From Cucumis sativus (Eukaryota > Streptophyta > Magnoliopsida > Cucurbitales > Cucurbitaceae), in contig NC_026658.2 of the NCBI RefSeq assembly GCF_000004075.3, forward strand, positions 13,752,075-13,816,074: DNA of 64,000 bases, in the 5' to 3' direction. Of the stretch, positions 14,285-31,272 are shown in pieces. The position numbers and the translations under genes are program-made. Within the stretch, counting starts at the first letter, position 1. The number at the start of each line of letters is the position of its first letter. The notes under the pieces were generated by a model. The model worked only from the letters and a program-made list of their open reading frames with translations, did not search any database and had not been told where the DNA came from.

Positions 14285-16800
14285 GAAAGGAATTGTCCAA
14301 AGGATATTATAACAAAACCTGAAAACCATTCCTTTGTTTTCTTCTTTCAAACTTTATTATATATATGTAAATAGTACTAAATAGCTACCTAACAACCCCC
14401 TCCATAGTCCACATCCATATAGCTTTTATACCAAAAAGAATATTACTTACTCACCTCGTTTATACTATCCATCTTTGAATAGTCTATTAAATTTTAAATA
14501 CTTTAGTACATTTTTACGTGAGTCGTGAGAAAATACACCCAATATTACCTCATTTAATTTGATATCTTCTCCATTTTTCTCTCTAGAAAAAGTAAATTAT
14601 TTTTTAAAAAATGGTTCATTTTCTTATGTTTGTATGCATAGCTGTTTGTTGAGTTAAAAGTCAGTAAAAGAAAATTTATTCAAATTTTAAATTCAACCCT
14701 TACTTTTTAAAAAGAAAAAAAGGAAAGAAAATCTTGAAATTTGAAATTTTAGACATAGACTTCGATATATTCTATTTTTAAATATGTAAATTTGACTGAT
14801 TCAAAACTTTGATTTACATTCCAAATATTATGTTATTTGCCTGTAAAGTCCATCCTATTATTTTTGTTTATTTAGATAATGTAATCTAAGGCCCTTACCC
14901 AAAACTCAATAGTTTATTAATTTAATAACCTAAATAAAACTAAATAAATATATTTTTTTAGATTATGAGAAATAAAAAGAAAAAAGAGGAGTGGGTGAGT
15001 AAAGTTTGCAAAATTTAAGCAGCCTTATTTAATTTAATTAATAATTTTGAATAATATAAAATGAAAAAGTCCATTTAAATCCGATCAACTTTGTCAAAAA
15101 TCCACGTGCCATTTTTACCAATTTCAAATATTCATATCCTCATATCCTCATCTCATTATATATATTTTTATTATATAGTTTTAATTTAATATATGGTTGT
15201 TTTGAAGTCTCCGTTGGATGGCGTCGGACAAATTGGAGAAATTGCCACGAAGGATCCACGAACTTCCCTTCTTTTAATTTACTTCTAATCATTTTGACTA
15301 TTTATACTCTTCATCTCATTATAATTTTCTCCACAATTCATCCCTTTATTATTTGTTTTAATTAATTTAATTCCATTCAGATTGAGATTTTGAGATTGTT
15401 TGGTGTTGTTGTGAGTTTTGATATCATCCTCATCCTTCCGAGATTTAGATTGGATTTCTAAGTTTAGGATTATTTGGATGAATGATTCGCAATATATTTA
15501 GACGAGTGGTTAGGGTTTAGTATGCACCTTCGAGAACTACTAACGTGTGACGATACAACATTCTAAACTAAGAGAATAATAAGTTACTCAATAATATTTA
15601 AAGTTAGGATTTTACGTGAATATTGATTAAGGGGATCGAGTTGTACATGTCCTTATTAATGTTATGACAACTGTTATTGTACAATATAATTTTAATTGTT
15701 GAGTCAATCTATGATCAGTACGTTGATCGATGTTTAAAGTGTTGTATCCTCAATCATAAAACATTGTAACGATCAATTACTACACAACTAATGTAATCTC
15801 TTATTATGGGCATAGTGTCCCCAACAGTTTGATGATGTCCTTCCGTAGTTGTTCTTTTTTATATTAATTTTCGATACAACAAGCAACAATAACTAAGTGT
15901 GTGATTTTTCAATCTAGTCTCGATAACAAAGGCTGAGATTGGTTTGTTTAATTTTCTCAATCTAATGATATTAGTTAAATTTTATAATTAATATCTTTGG
16001 TATCTTTAAATTTATTATCTTTTCATTCTCAATTCTCACCCAACCTTAAACCTTCCTACCAAACTAATATACCTACAAGAAAATATACAACATTAACTCA
16101 TCAATTACTACACAATAATATCAACACAGTAGCACACAAAAGAACAACTATACAGTATTTGACTATATAATATTAGCTAGTGCCAAGTTAAAATTAAGAG
16201 CAAATCATAAGGCCCATTATTTGGTATTTACAGAGAGTGACAAAAAGAACAAAGAAAAAGGTTCGATCCCAAGCAAATGAGACCTCAATATTCACACAAA
16301 TGAATATACATTTGACTGATTATGCATTGTTGATAAATTTGTTAACTATGCACTCATTTATTATACTCTTGTGATAAACTTAACAATGCTACATTTGATT
16401 ATACCCACGATGATAATGATACATTAATTTATATATTATAATGATATATGGTAACTATTTTAATATTTAGAGTGGCAAAGGGCCAAAAGACACTTTAAAT
16501 CCGAGGCTGCGATTAGGTAATTGCTAAAGTTTTAATAATTAATTAATAAGTAAAGAGGAAGTTGGATCAAATTTTGTAATTTTAAGGTTGCCTTAGTGGG
16601 TTCTTGGTGGGTTCATGGCTTTGGAACTGCACAAATCTCCAAAACAATTAAACAAAAATGTTTAGCCACAAACCAAAGATTAAAATATGAACGAATATCT
16701 AAGTTCGACACCTACGCCCTTATTACGTTTATAACTTAGTTTTATTGAAGAACAAACCATAAAACAACGACATACAAAACCATCCAAAACCACAAGTAAT
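13430..16800. other. Intergenic between PRX-D and PRX-E
   Basis: AT-rich and without a recognisable gene. The part up to about 13640 is the region shared with PRX-C upstream sequence. It contains the 66-bp AT microsatellite at 14215-14280. The rest looks unstructured. Confidence 0.55.
14215..14280. repeat. (AT)33 microsatellite
   Basis: An uninterrupted AT run of 66 bases, the longest simple repeat in the window. It will be length-variable between individuals. Confidence 0.97.
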
Positions 16801-16809
16801 TAAACAAAG

Positions 16810-18183
<1,374 letters not shown>

Positions 18184-19624
18184 TTAAAAATAATTTCAGG
18201 TCACCTTTAGGATAACCCACATGGGGCTGCCACGCCTCCTAATGCCTTTGCTTTTCTCAAGAAAAAAAATTACAAAAAATTGTTAAAAAGGAAAAGCTTG
18301 AGAGTGTGTTTCATTCATAATTTTGGAAGGAAAGTTGCCCTCTATACGAGCTGGTGGACTCCATCATTAACAAAATTGATTTTATACCTTAAAAACTTCT
18401 TACATTTAATAACTCTTTACTCATCAATATTCAATTCCTTACTCTAAACCGTATCTAAAAGTTCGTATGGAGTCGAATTGTTGTATTTGTTTTATTTTGA
18501 TTCCTAAACATTATAAAAAAAAATTAAACCCTCAATTCTTTAAAGTGCTTATATTTTTTGGTTGTTGTTATAATATTTATACTAAAATTTTCAAGAGAAT
18601 TAGGGTGATTCTCGTATATTTGGATGACTTGACCACAAATTAAGCTCATCCATCTAACAAAAAAATCTAGGGTTTTAATTTTGAATTAAATGTTAGAGGA
18701 TGAACGAATGTTTAATGGAAGAACTTAAAAGTCACATTGTCATGAGATTTTAATCGTTTACTATTTTGGTGAATTGGTTATTGGCATTCTACTACATTTT
18801 CTAACTCATGTGGGAGATACTAAAACATTCAAATTTTAAGTGTTTTATCCCTTAAGTTTGTGATTCATGAATGCATTTTTTTTTCTCGTATCATTTTTTC
18901 TTCATTTTTTAAGTTATGGGATTCATTGCATGTACTGAGAATATTTATTTTCAATTTCTTAGAGTGTATTATCTACCTGAGTTGCATTTATTTGATTTTT
19001 AGTTTATTTTATCTCGTCACGAGTTGTTAAATGTTAACGCCCAACATGCCACTCATTTTTAATTTTTTAAAACAAAGCTACATGGTCGTTCTAGTGACTA
19101 AAGTAAATGATTTTTAAAAATTTAATAATTTAATAGACATTTTTTTTAAGTTTAGAGATCAAAATATAAAGCAACGTTCAAAATTTATAGACTAAAATAA
19201 GATTTAAACATTTGTTTGAATGAAATCACATGCATACATAAAAACAAAAACAAGTAATTAATTATGTTTGTGATTTCACCCAAAATACTCAAACATATTA
19301 AATTTTGGTGTTATTTACGTCTGTGATTTCATCGTGAGAGCATACACATATATCATATATATAGAATCTCAATGTTATTTTGCTCATAATTAAAGTAGAG
19401 ATTCACATAACTTTTTCAAATTATATGCGATCTCTCCAAATTCTATACCAAACTCTTACCTCTCCCTCCCTGTAGTTCTCAAATCATGTATGAGAACTTG
19501 CAAATCTTACCTACAATTTATATTTACACAAATGTCTAAATTATTTAAATAATTTACCAATTATCTTTCCAAATTTCTCTTAATTGAGTAATATCAATAG
19601 TGTGATTTTTCAAGGGAGAATTAT

Positions 19625-19830
19625 AAAAGAAAATAACAAATTTAACAATATATATATTTACAACATATAGCAAAATTTTCAGATTATATTAATAATAAAC
19701 TTTGATAGACATCGATATGTTTCTATCAATGATATTGATAGATAGTGATAGAAGTCTATCCGTTTCTATCATTAATAGAATAAAAAATTTACTATAGCCG
19801 GTAAATATTACTAATTCTAGAAATGTCCCG
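19625..19830. repeat. MITE-like palindromic repeat, copy 2
   Basis: 'atatagcaaaattttcagattatat' type left side (positions about 19660-19690), then 'gatagacatcgata', 'tctatcaatgatattgataga', 'gatagaagtctatc' and 'ctatcattaatagaat'. The same vocabulary recurs at 1.6, 48.8 and 57.1 kb. The interior is made of inverted gatag/ctatc words. Confidence 0.55.
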
Positions 19831-20447
19831 GGAGAATTACATGGGCATTTGAATTTGTAATTTTTACCAAAATCTTCATTGGTATTATAACAAGAAGGTC
19901 CAAAACAATCAACTCGTTAAAAGAATAAACTTTCAAACTAAATCTTAGTTGGTAAGCTAAGGAGAAAACTTAAATTTTTTTTACCAAAATATCTCGATCG
20001 ATAATATAACAAGAAAGTTTAAAACGTTAAATTTTGAACTAAATTTTGGTATCGATTTCGCCCGAGAAACGAATTTTAAAGTGTAATAGTTTGTAAGGTA
20101 AGGTGGAAAACTTAAAAGCATAGTATTGTTTACAATCTGCGAAAGTTCATCACCCATAACCTCAAATATAACACTCACGTTTATAATGTTTTTTTTCTTT
20201 TCTTTTATAAGGTGACGTAAAAGATGATTATATTCAGAAACCCAAACTTAATGGACATTAAATTCTTCCATACCTTCACTTTCTTTTTGTCTTTTGTATG
20301 AAACACTATAGTTTTGATTGGGAAAAAGAGTCTCTCTCGAACACTGCACGCCATCTTTGAAAGTAAATAAAAATGTAATCATATGTAACTTTCCTTTGAA
20401 AGGGAAAAAGAAAGCAAAATGTAAAGTTTACGTTTTACGTTTTATGG

Positions 20448-20468
20448 TTTAGGGTTTAGGGTTTAGGG
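20448..20468. repeat. Short telomere-type repeat (TTTAGGG)3
   Basis: Three perfect plant telomere units, preceded by degenerate 'ttacgttttacgttttatgg' units. Too short for a true interstitial telomere tract; it may be a telo-box-like motif or a repair scar. Confidence 0.8.
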
Positions 20469-22374
20469 TAAAATAAAAGGTAGAATCCTTTTGTTCATCC
20501 GAATTTTAGGTTAGTTTTCTCACCTACCAAGTTTAAGAGAATAGTTTTCATTAAAACATACTAAAACAACAACTAATTAAATAAATAAACGTTTTCGACT
20601 ACCAACGTATACTAAACATTTTGTAAATCCTCGAAGCTTTCAAAAGTTTTTATTTATTTTTTAAATATCATTTTGGGTTGTTAATATCCTTTTACTTAAT
20701 TTTTATTTCTCTCCACCTTTCTTTTGCAATTTTTTCTTTTTTAAACTTATGGGTATTTATGAACTTTAATAGTTCAAATGTATTTTTTTATACAAATTAA
20801 CTTTAACATTCTCATAGAAAAAACTAATAATAAATGTGTAGTATCTGTTAATCCTTTTAAAATTTTAAAAGTTTAGAAACATTTTTTTTATGCAAAATAC
20901 AAAGTTATATGGGCATATTTATATATATATAATTTAGTCTAATGAGACAATTAAATAGGTAAAAGACTACGATTCTATTAAATTTTAATTAAACTTTACA
21001 TTTTTCATTTTTTTAAAGTAGAATGGCATATATCCTTAAGGAGATTGTTAGTTTAGTTTTCTAATTATTCATGTTGATAATATAGTCTGCTATTTGCTTG
21101 TACTGTGTTGAATCCCTTTTCTTTTGTATCAGTAATGATTAGGTACAACTCCCTGCTCTCCTTTCTATACTCGCACCAAAAAATATTTAAGAAATTCTTT
21201 TTCTACTTCACACTTTCAACTGCTTAGAGTTGCACAAATGATCAGAGGTGCAGTTCAAGTAGCATATCTAAATGTTTTATATTGATTTCTGTTTCTTATG
21301 CATCATCATTGGGAGTACTTTTGTATCCATAATATATTGTACTGATGGATCATTCTTCTCTAAACTACTTGTTATCTCTTTTATCTAACTATATTACAAA
21401 TGAGAATGAAGATGTATTAGGTATCTACGGTTGAGAATCTCACGTTAGAAAAACTATATAACTAAAGGATTTGATGCTCTTTGATAAGATAAATGATATA
21501 TATTTCTTTTATTTTCAATTAGCTTTAAGACAAACTCATGTTATTAATATATGGTATTAGATAAGAGAGACACTATCTAACTGTTTGTCGATATTGAAGA
21601 AATGTTTCAAAATATATGTTAAAGTTGTTGAAGCGTCAAATGACATCGTCTTTGAATTAATTATACGATTTTCTCGATCTTTCTTGATTTTCATACTGAT
21701 TTCAAACTTTGAGGTATCAAAGTGTGAGTCTATATTTACGAAACCTAAAAACGCTTTTTACAAAAGTTAAAAAAGAAAAGAAAGAAAAGTAGAAATGTGT
21801 TATATACTTATTGGGAGAAGTACTCATGTGGAGTGGTGGAGGAGAGGGGTGGTGCTGCTCACCTAACTCCATATTATAAATATTGCAAAAGTAGGGTTTT
21901 GATATTTTTTTGACGGAGACCCTTGCAAAAATAGCAAAAACAATTTTTATAATAAAATTCATGTTACTATATTTTCTAATTAAATTACAAATGTAACAAC
22001 TTAAAAAGTCAATAATTCGCCTATATCACTAATTATACATATGTATATTGTAACATGCAGAACAAAACTGGTGCGATAGGCTATTTTTTTCTGAACAAAA
22101 CTGGTGTGATACACTATTTTTTTCTGAATATTTTTGTTAGGGGAATTTTCTCTTTTTATAAAACTGATGTGGGTCCCACACCCTTATATATATATATATA
22201 TATAATTCATTTTTCTCATCATATTCATGTGCTGATATTTTTCAATTTCCAATTTCACTTTCTCCCTATTAATTATTGTAGTAGCCATAATTATTATTAC
22301 ACTATGGTGCAAAGCAGGAGCTATATCTTCCCTTTTTAATCCTCTTTCATTAACATTATACTTTTATTTTTTAA

Positions 22375-22510
22375 AAAAATTATTTTAAACAGCTATTTGA
22401 AAATATTCACAAATTACATCAATACTTGACTTCTATTAAAATAATAGATATCAATACTTATCACTAATAATAAGAGAAGACAAATTTTGTTATATTTACA
22501 AATAAGTGTT
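22375..22510. repeat. Possible MITE-like block, weak copy
   Basis: Contains 'tattcacaaatt', 'tagatatcaatacttatcact' and 'ttttgttatatttacaaa', which loosely match the repeat family at 1.6, 19.6, 48.8 and 57.1 kb. The match is weak. Confidence 0.3.
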
Positions 22511-23185
22511 GGACTCAATTATTGTTATATTTGAAACCATTGTTTATGTTTCTTTTAGTCAAAACCCACGTTAAAGTTGTATTCATGTGTTGATCCTAAT
22601 TTGATTCCTCAAAAGTTAGGGAGGAATTATTTAAATTCTTTAAAATATTTTTATTTAGAAAAAAAGGTGGAAAAGAAGATAAAGCACTTTTGGACACAGC
22701 ATGCTAAAATTCTTCGTGGTCTTCAAATAATTTTGATGCAATTAGAGAAGTTTAAGAAGAAGAAATATAAAGAGAGGAAGATAATTGTAATAATATAGTA
22801 GCCATATATTTTATACTAATAATACAAGAGGCAGAAAGTACTTGTTGGAGAGCTATGATTGACGTCGATCACTAATATAATAGAGTAATTGATAAATATC
22901 TGGAAGTCTATACAAAACAGGTAGTATTAGAAGTAGAAACAAAGTCTCATATTGATGATTAAGGACCATATAAACATAGATACTCATCTCTAATCGTAGG
23001 AGGCGTCGTGGAGAAAGAAACAAACAAAAGCATGTTTATTTAAACAAACAAATTAGAGGGTATGAAACTTTTTTTCTTTTGTTTTGGAGAAATAGAGAAA
23101 AGAAAAGATAGAAAGAAGAGAAAGGGCCAGCGTTGGTTAACATAAAACATATGAAGTGTTTCCATATGGTAAAATAAATTAGCAG

Positions 23186-24482
<1,297 letters not shown>

Positions 24483-24581
24483 CTAATAATTTTGGTCTTA
24501 ATTATAACTAAAATTGAAGGATTATAGATATATTATTCAGAATATATATGATCAATGAATGAAACTATAAATCTAACCCTT

Positions 24582-24591
24582 CCCTTTTATA
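24582..24591 (-). promoter_or_regulatory. TATA box of PRX-F
   Basis: TATAAAAGGG on the minus strand, about 100 bases before the ATG. Confidence 0.55.
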
Positions 24592-24599
24592 CACAAAGA

Positions 24600-26920
24600 T
24601 GGGATTCATTGTTATTTTTATTTTATGTGAACTTCAAAGATCAAAATGGAGTGTTCAACAACCATATTTTCCAACTTTGTAAAGTATATTATATATGAAT
24701 AAACGACACACACTAAATTCAAAATGCTAAATTTAGTTAAATATTGTTATGTTCTACTAATTATTTTTAAACTCGACTATGATTAATTATTTAACAAATT
24801 TGTTGAGTTGTAATATGATATATATTCTGATAACTACCCTTGATTAGAAGAGAAAGAGCTGAATAATGAAAAACTTTTCGAATACAATATTTGAAAAGAA
24901 AAGAAGCATATAATCTTTGAAAAAAAGAAAAATATTGAAGTTCTCTCCAAATATATATATAGTTAAAATGGAATTAATTAAAGAAAAATATTCGTTGGTA
25001 TCTACTTTGTTGATATAAAACAGCTAATTTAATTTAATTATCAGACCATTCCAAAACCATATGCTTTTACAAAATGATATTAATATCGAGACCTTGATCA
25101 CTTTTATATATATATTGTTGACCAATATTATTCGTTTTTTCACTACTTTTGTTTCTTCCTATAATCTTTTTAAATTATTGTTAGGGTAGTTGGCAATTTG
25201 GGCATCGTTATTCTTCAAAGACCAACGGGGCAATGACTAAGAACAAAGTTATGTATGTTTTCTCATTAAACTAAATAGAATAAAGTGATGAAGGGTTAGG
25301 CTTACACCATGCATATATACTATGTAACATACAAAGCAATATTGGAAGATTTATTTGATGTAGTATACTTGCCACCATTTCAACCTCAAACCTAAAACTA
25401 TGTAATATATAGTTTAATCCGTCTAGCTTATTTAATATCGTATTAAATAATAATATAAGCTTAAGTTTTTCTATAATTGAGCTTTGTACATCAATAATAT
25501 TAGGGTATGAGTCGAACTATTATGAGATCAATATATATCCTTTTTTAGGTGGATTTGATCGTACTTCTCCGAGAAGTGATGAACAAGATTAAAGATATCT
25601 AGCTACTTATAAATAATAACATAATATAATTTTTTTTTTCCATTTTGGTCCATATATAACATTTAAAATGTTTGTTTTCATCATAAAATTTCCCAACTTA
25701 CCTATTTTCATACTCTCTTTTTTTCCTCTTTCAATAACTCCAAAATAAATAACGGTCATTAATCAAAATAAATCGTAAATAAAATGCTTTCTAACTTTTT
25801 GTTGTGAGCTTAGCTCTAACTCTTTAGCTTTCGTGCTGTCGTTTGACTTTTGTCTATTGTAATTGTACTAATTTTTCCTATATTAATGAAAGTGAAGATG
25901 AATGGGGTGCTAAGGGGTGTCTACCTAATAAAGATGTATTGGTGCACCTGTTGATCCATATTGTATATTTTATTATTTAAAAAAATTAATTCTTTTATGC
26001 CCCAAAATTGTCCCTCTAAAAGAATAATGTGCTTTTTTAAACAAAAAAAAAAAAAAAAAGGAAAAAGAAAAAAATTGCTTCATTTGATAATGAAATGTTG
26101 TATTAATCTTTAGTTTATAAATAAATTAGTCACGTCCCACAATTATGTTCAACAAATTTCTCTTTGATCATAATTTGTTAATAAAAGGAAGAAGTTAAGA
26201 CATTACATCTATCATATTAATAAAAAATTTGAATATTTACACCAACATGCATTCTATTTCTATCTAACAATAAGAATAAAATATGTTAATTAATTAAGAT
26301 CATTAACATAACTACAAAATATTTAAAGTTAATTAATTAAAGACTCAAATTCTTCTTTTTCATATATTATTGTTGTTCTAGAAATGATAAACGAAATACA
26401 GTACATCAAATATAAATAAATAAATACACATACACACAAACATATATATATATATATATGTATTGAGTTGGTGTAGACTTGATTCATTAATTTATTAAAG
26501 ATGGCTGAATTAAATTACAAAGGGTGAATATATTAATATCCAGCAACCTAAATTTGTCTGTTCTACTAAAGCAATTGAATCCATACATATCTATCCACAG
26601 ACCAAAATAATATAACAAATCAACCAAAATAATATAACAAATCAAACAATTGGATGAATATATGGAAACTGCTTCTCTAATTAAAATCAAACATGTGCAA
26701 TTTTGCCAATTTTATTTTCATGTACTTTATATTGAAAACATCTCCAACTTTCCAAGGTCTTTAAAATATCCATAAATGAACTAAAATATTTATAAATACA
26801 CCAGGAAATGTAAACAATGAGATAATGCAAGACACTAATGTATTACTAGTAGATCATATTTATTACTGCATGTCTATATAGTTGATGGATGGTTAAGGTT
26901 TAGTATATTTGAATTATAGT
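24600..26920. other. Intergenic between PRX-F and PRX-G
   Basis: No gene seen. It contains a LINE 3'-end fragment near 25800-25990, a poly-A run near 26042-26060 and a short AT run near 26442-26461. The PRX-G 3' UTR should begin around 26850. Confidence 0.55.
25800..25990 (+). mobile_element. LINE 3'-end fragment
   Basis: The sequence 'ggggtgctaaggggtgtcta', then 'ggtgcacctgttgatccata', parallels the 3' terminus of the LINE remnant at 10.1-11.2 kb ('cggtgctaaggaggtgttcg', 'gtacacctgttgacctaatg'). It is followed by an A/T-rich tail. No coding part remains visible. Confidence 0.6.
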
Positions 26921-26922
26921 AG

Positions 26923-28841
<1,919 letters not shown>

Positions 28842-28873
28842 CTAAGTACGATTCATAATCTGATGAAGGCCTT

Positions 28874-28881
28874 AATTTATA
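28874..28881 (-). promoter_or_regulatory. TATA box of PRX-G
   Basis: TATAAATT on the minus strand, 72 bases before the upstream ATG and about 96 before the inner one. Confidence 0.5.
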
Positions 28882-28959
28882 GCCTAATGAAAAAGAGGCA
28901 TTAGCTTTAATTAATCTTAGTTGTGGGTGATGCATGGCGGCCGATAACTCGCACTGAGG

Positions 28960-30930
28960 ATAGAGAAATTAGATTATATATAATACTATTGGTGACAACT
29001 TTAGAAGATGGAGGATGGTGGAATGAGATTAATTAGTAGCATATGTGCATGAACATTATGAGTTGAGTGGCAGTGGGTAGAGCATGTTTAGTTTGGCCAT
29101 AAGAACTTGAGCAAAACAAGCTCATATCGACCATTACAATAAGTTATATTTTAGGCTAAAAAGTTTGGAAGTATGTGAAATGAGAGTTTAGAGGGATGAA
29201 TACGTATCTGTTATGTTAATCTCAAGTTGCCAAATGTAAAAGGTTTCTTTTGCTTTTTGGTTGTTTTTGTTAATAGTTTGGTGCATGCTTAGTGGACACT
29301 GATTAGCAGCATATACAGGGCATGGATATGCTTTGGAATATGTTACTATTATTTGCATTATGGTTTAATTAGGATAATTACATGAGATTAATTAGTAGGA
29401 CTCCCTAAAGACAGAGACAACAAACAAACAAAAATCAGAAGAGCAATTGAGACACTAAGTTGAGTTACTCAATCCATAATTAGAAAGTCTATGTTTTTGA
29501 AGTACAGAATTATAAGATTAAATTATTTTGTAAATATTCAAACTTTTCAACAGTATTTAATTATAAAGATGAATTGTTTTAACACCTAACTTCAAAAGTT
29601 GGTAAACTAAACACTTCTTAACTGCTATAGAGAAGGCTAACTCATAATAACCACAAGATATCGATCCAAAAATCAGTTTTTGCATTTTAGTGACCATTAA
29701 TATACATCTGAGGGATTAATTAGCAAAAAGTAATATGAAACTACTTTAAATAACAAAATTTCTAACAAAATTTCTAAAAATATTTATCAAGATAACACAA
29801 TATCAGGTTATGTATATGTGGTAGACAGATATTGTGTTATATTTTTGGTGCACTTTTGTGTTTAAAAATGGCTCCAAGTATTTTCAATTTGTGAATCTCA
29901 TAGCAAGATTTGGGTTTGATTTATAATCTTATATTGCATCATTCCTGTCGATGATAGTAAAGGGAATTCCCTCCCCCGCACTCCCCCCTCAGTATTGGCC
30001 CACTCTCTTCATACTTTGGGTGGCAATAAAGCAAAGAAGAAAAAAAAAAGAGAAATAATGAGGTTGTGAGGAAAAGGGAGAGAATATGCAACTTTTTATT
30101 AAATAATAATAAGAAAACAAATCAATGATGCATAATTACAGAAGTTGATGTACTTGCTACACGAAAATGGAAAATTGTCCAAATGAGAAGTTGCCGTTTG
30201 TGGCAACTTAGCATTAGTATGTACCTAATGGAAGGCTTACATCAATGGCAACAAAGAATAGGGCAGTTTAGAGTATGGAGGCAGAGGTCAAATTTTAAAT
30301 CAATGCACTACTGAAGAACAACATTGTAGTGCTTGTCAAAAACCTGGTTGAGAAAACCCACCTAAGCCCGCCTTTCACATGCAGCTGCCAAACCCTAACT
30401 TCAAAATCACAACCAAAGAATTTTGCTAATTACAATACTGAGGACAGAAAAATAATTTATAAGATTGTTAAGAAAAGGTCACAAATACTTCCATTAGAGT
30501 ATCCAATGAAGCATTACACAAGAAGTAAACTTACCGGATACAGCAACAGCCCTTTTCCCAGATCATGGAAGCAAAATCTTACAGCTTATACCTTTCAACC
30601 ATTCTAACTGCGCCCTGTTCAGCCACTGGCACCCGAGTTATCAAGAACATGAGAGATGTTAGTAGCAGTGCCAATTTTATCAATGGCAACAAAAAAGAAA
30701 AAGAACATTCAGAATCTAGAGGTCGCACGAGGGTCAGCGCAATCAAATGAATATATCCAATTTTACTAAGGAAGCTCATACGAATGATGCAAAACTTGAT
30801 GCTCGGCAGCTCGGGCAGCATATGATTCAGACAATTACAAAACAGATAAAGAAATGTGATAAACACATAAAGAAAATTGTAAGCATAGCCCCAAAACCAC
30901 ACTGATTCTTTGATAAAGGGATAGACGTAA
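28960..30930. other. Intergenic, PRX-G upstream to gene H 3' end
   Basis: No coding region supported. The part beyond about 30930 resembles the sequence downstream of the paralogue copy at 39.99-40.3 kb and so belongs to the gene H 3' region. A short G/C-richer piece near 29970-30000 (run of 'cccc' motifs) has no evident meaning. Confidence 0.5.
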
Positions 30931-30939
30931 GAGGGATAA

Positions 30940-31272
30940 AACCCAAACAAGCATCTTTTGCAGGCTGTACGATCATATTAACCACGGAGTATATTACACA
31001 AGAAAGACAAAAAAGAAAAAAGAATTTAAAATATAGAACCTAGAATCTAACACAAAAGCCTTGAGAGTTAAGTGAAACAAGAAGCTGAATTGATCAAGAA
31101 ACATCAGCCGTTTCCAACTAGAGAGATTCTAAAGAAAATATTGATCAGGAATACTGCAGCAGTGACGATAAAATTCCAAGAAAATGCCTCATCAGAGAAG
31201 TGGGTTACATTAACACAAAATTAATCGCTTATGCAAGCACTTCTCTCGATGGAGCCATATCCTTACAAACAG
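30940..31272 (-). other. Gene H 3' UTR / downstream region
   Basis: Words such as 'acaagcatcttttg', 'aagaaacatcagcc' and 'acacaaaattaatcg.ttatgcaagcactt' recur in order at 39.99-40.29 kb, showing that the duplication that made paralogue I included this 3' region. Confidence 0.6.

Noticed and set aside
14186-14374. Open frame across the AT microsatellite
   Set aside because: A Tyr-Ile repeat string produced by the (AT)33 run; not a protein.
21000-21600. Possible LTR-type retroelement fragment
   Set aside because: Some words recall plant LTRs, but there is no paired repeat, primer site or coding remnant, so I could not support a call.
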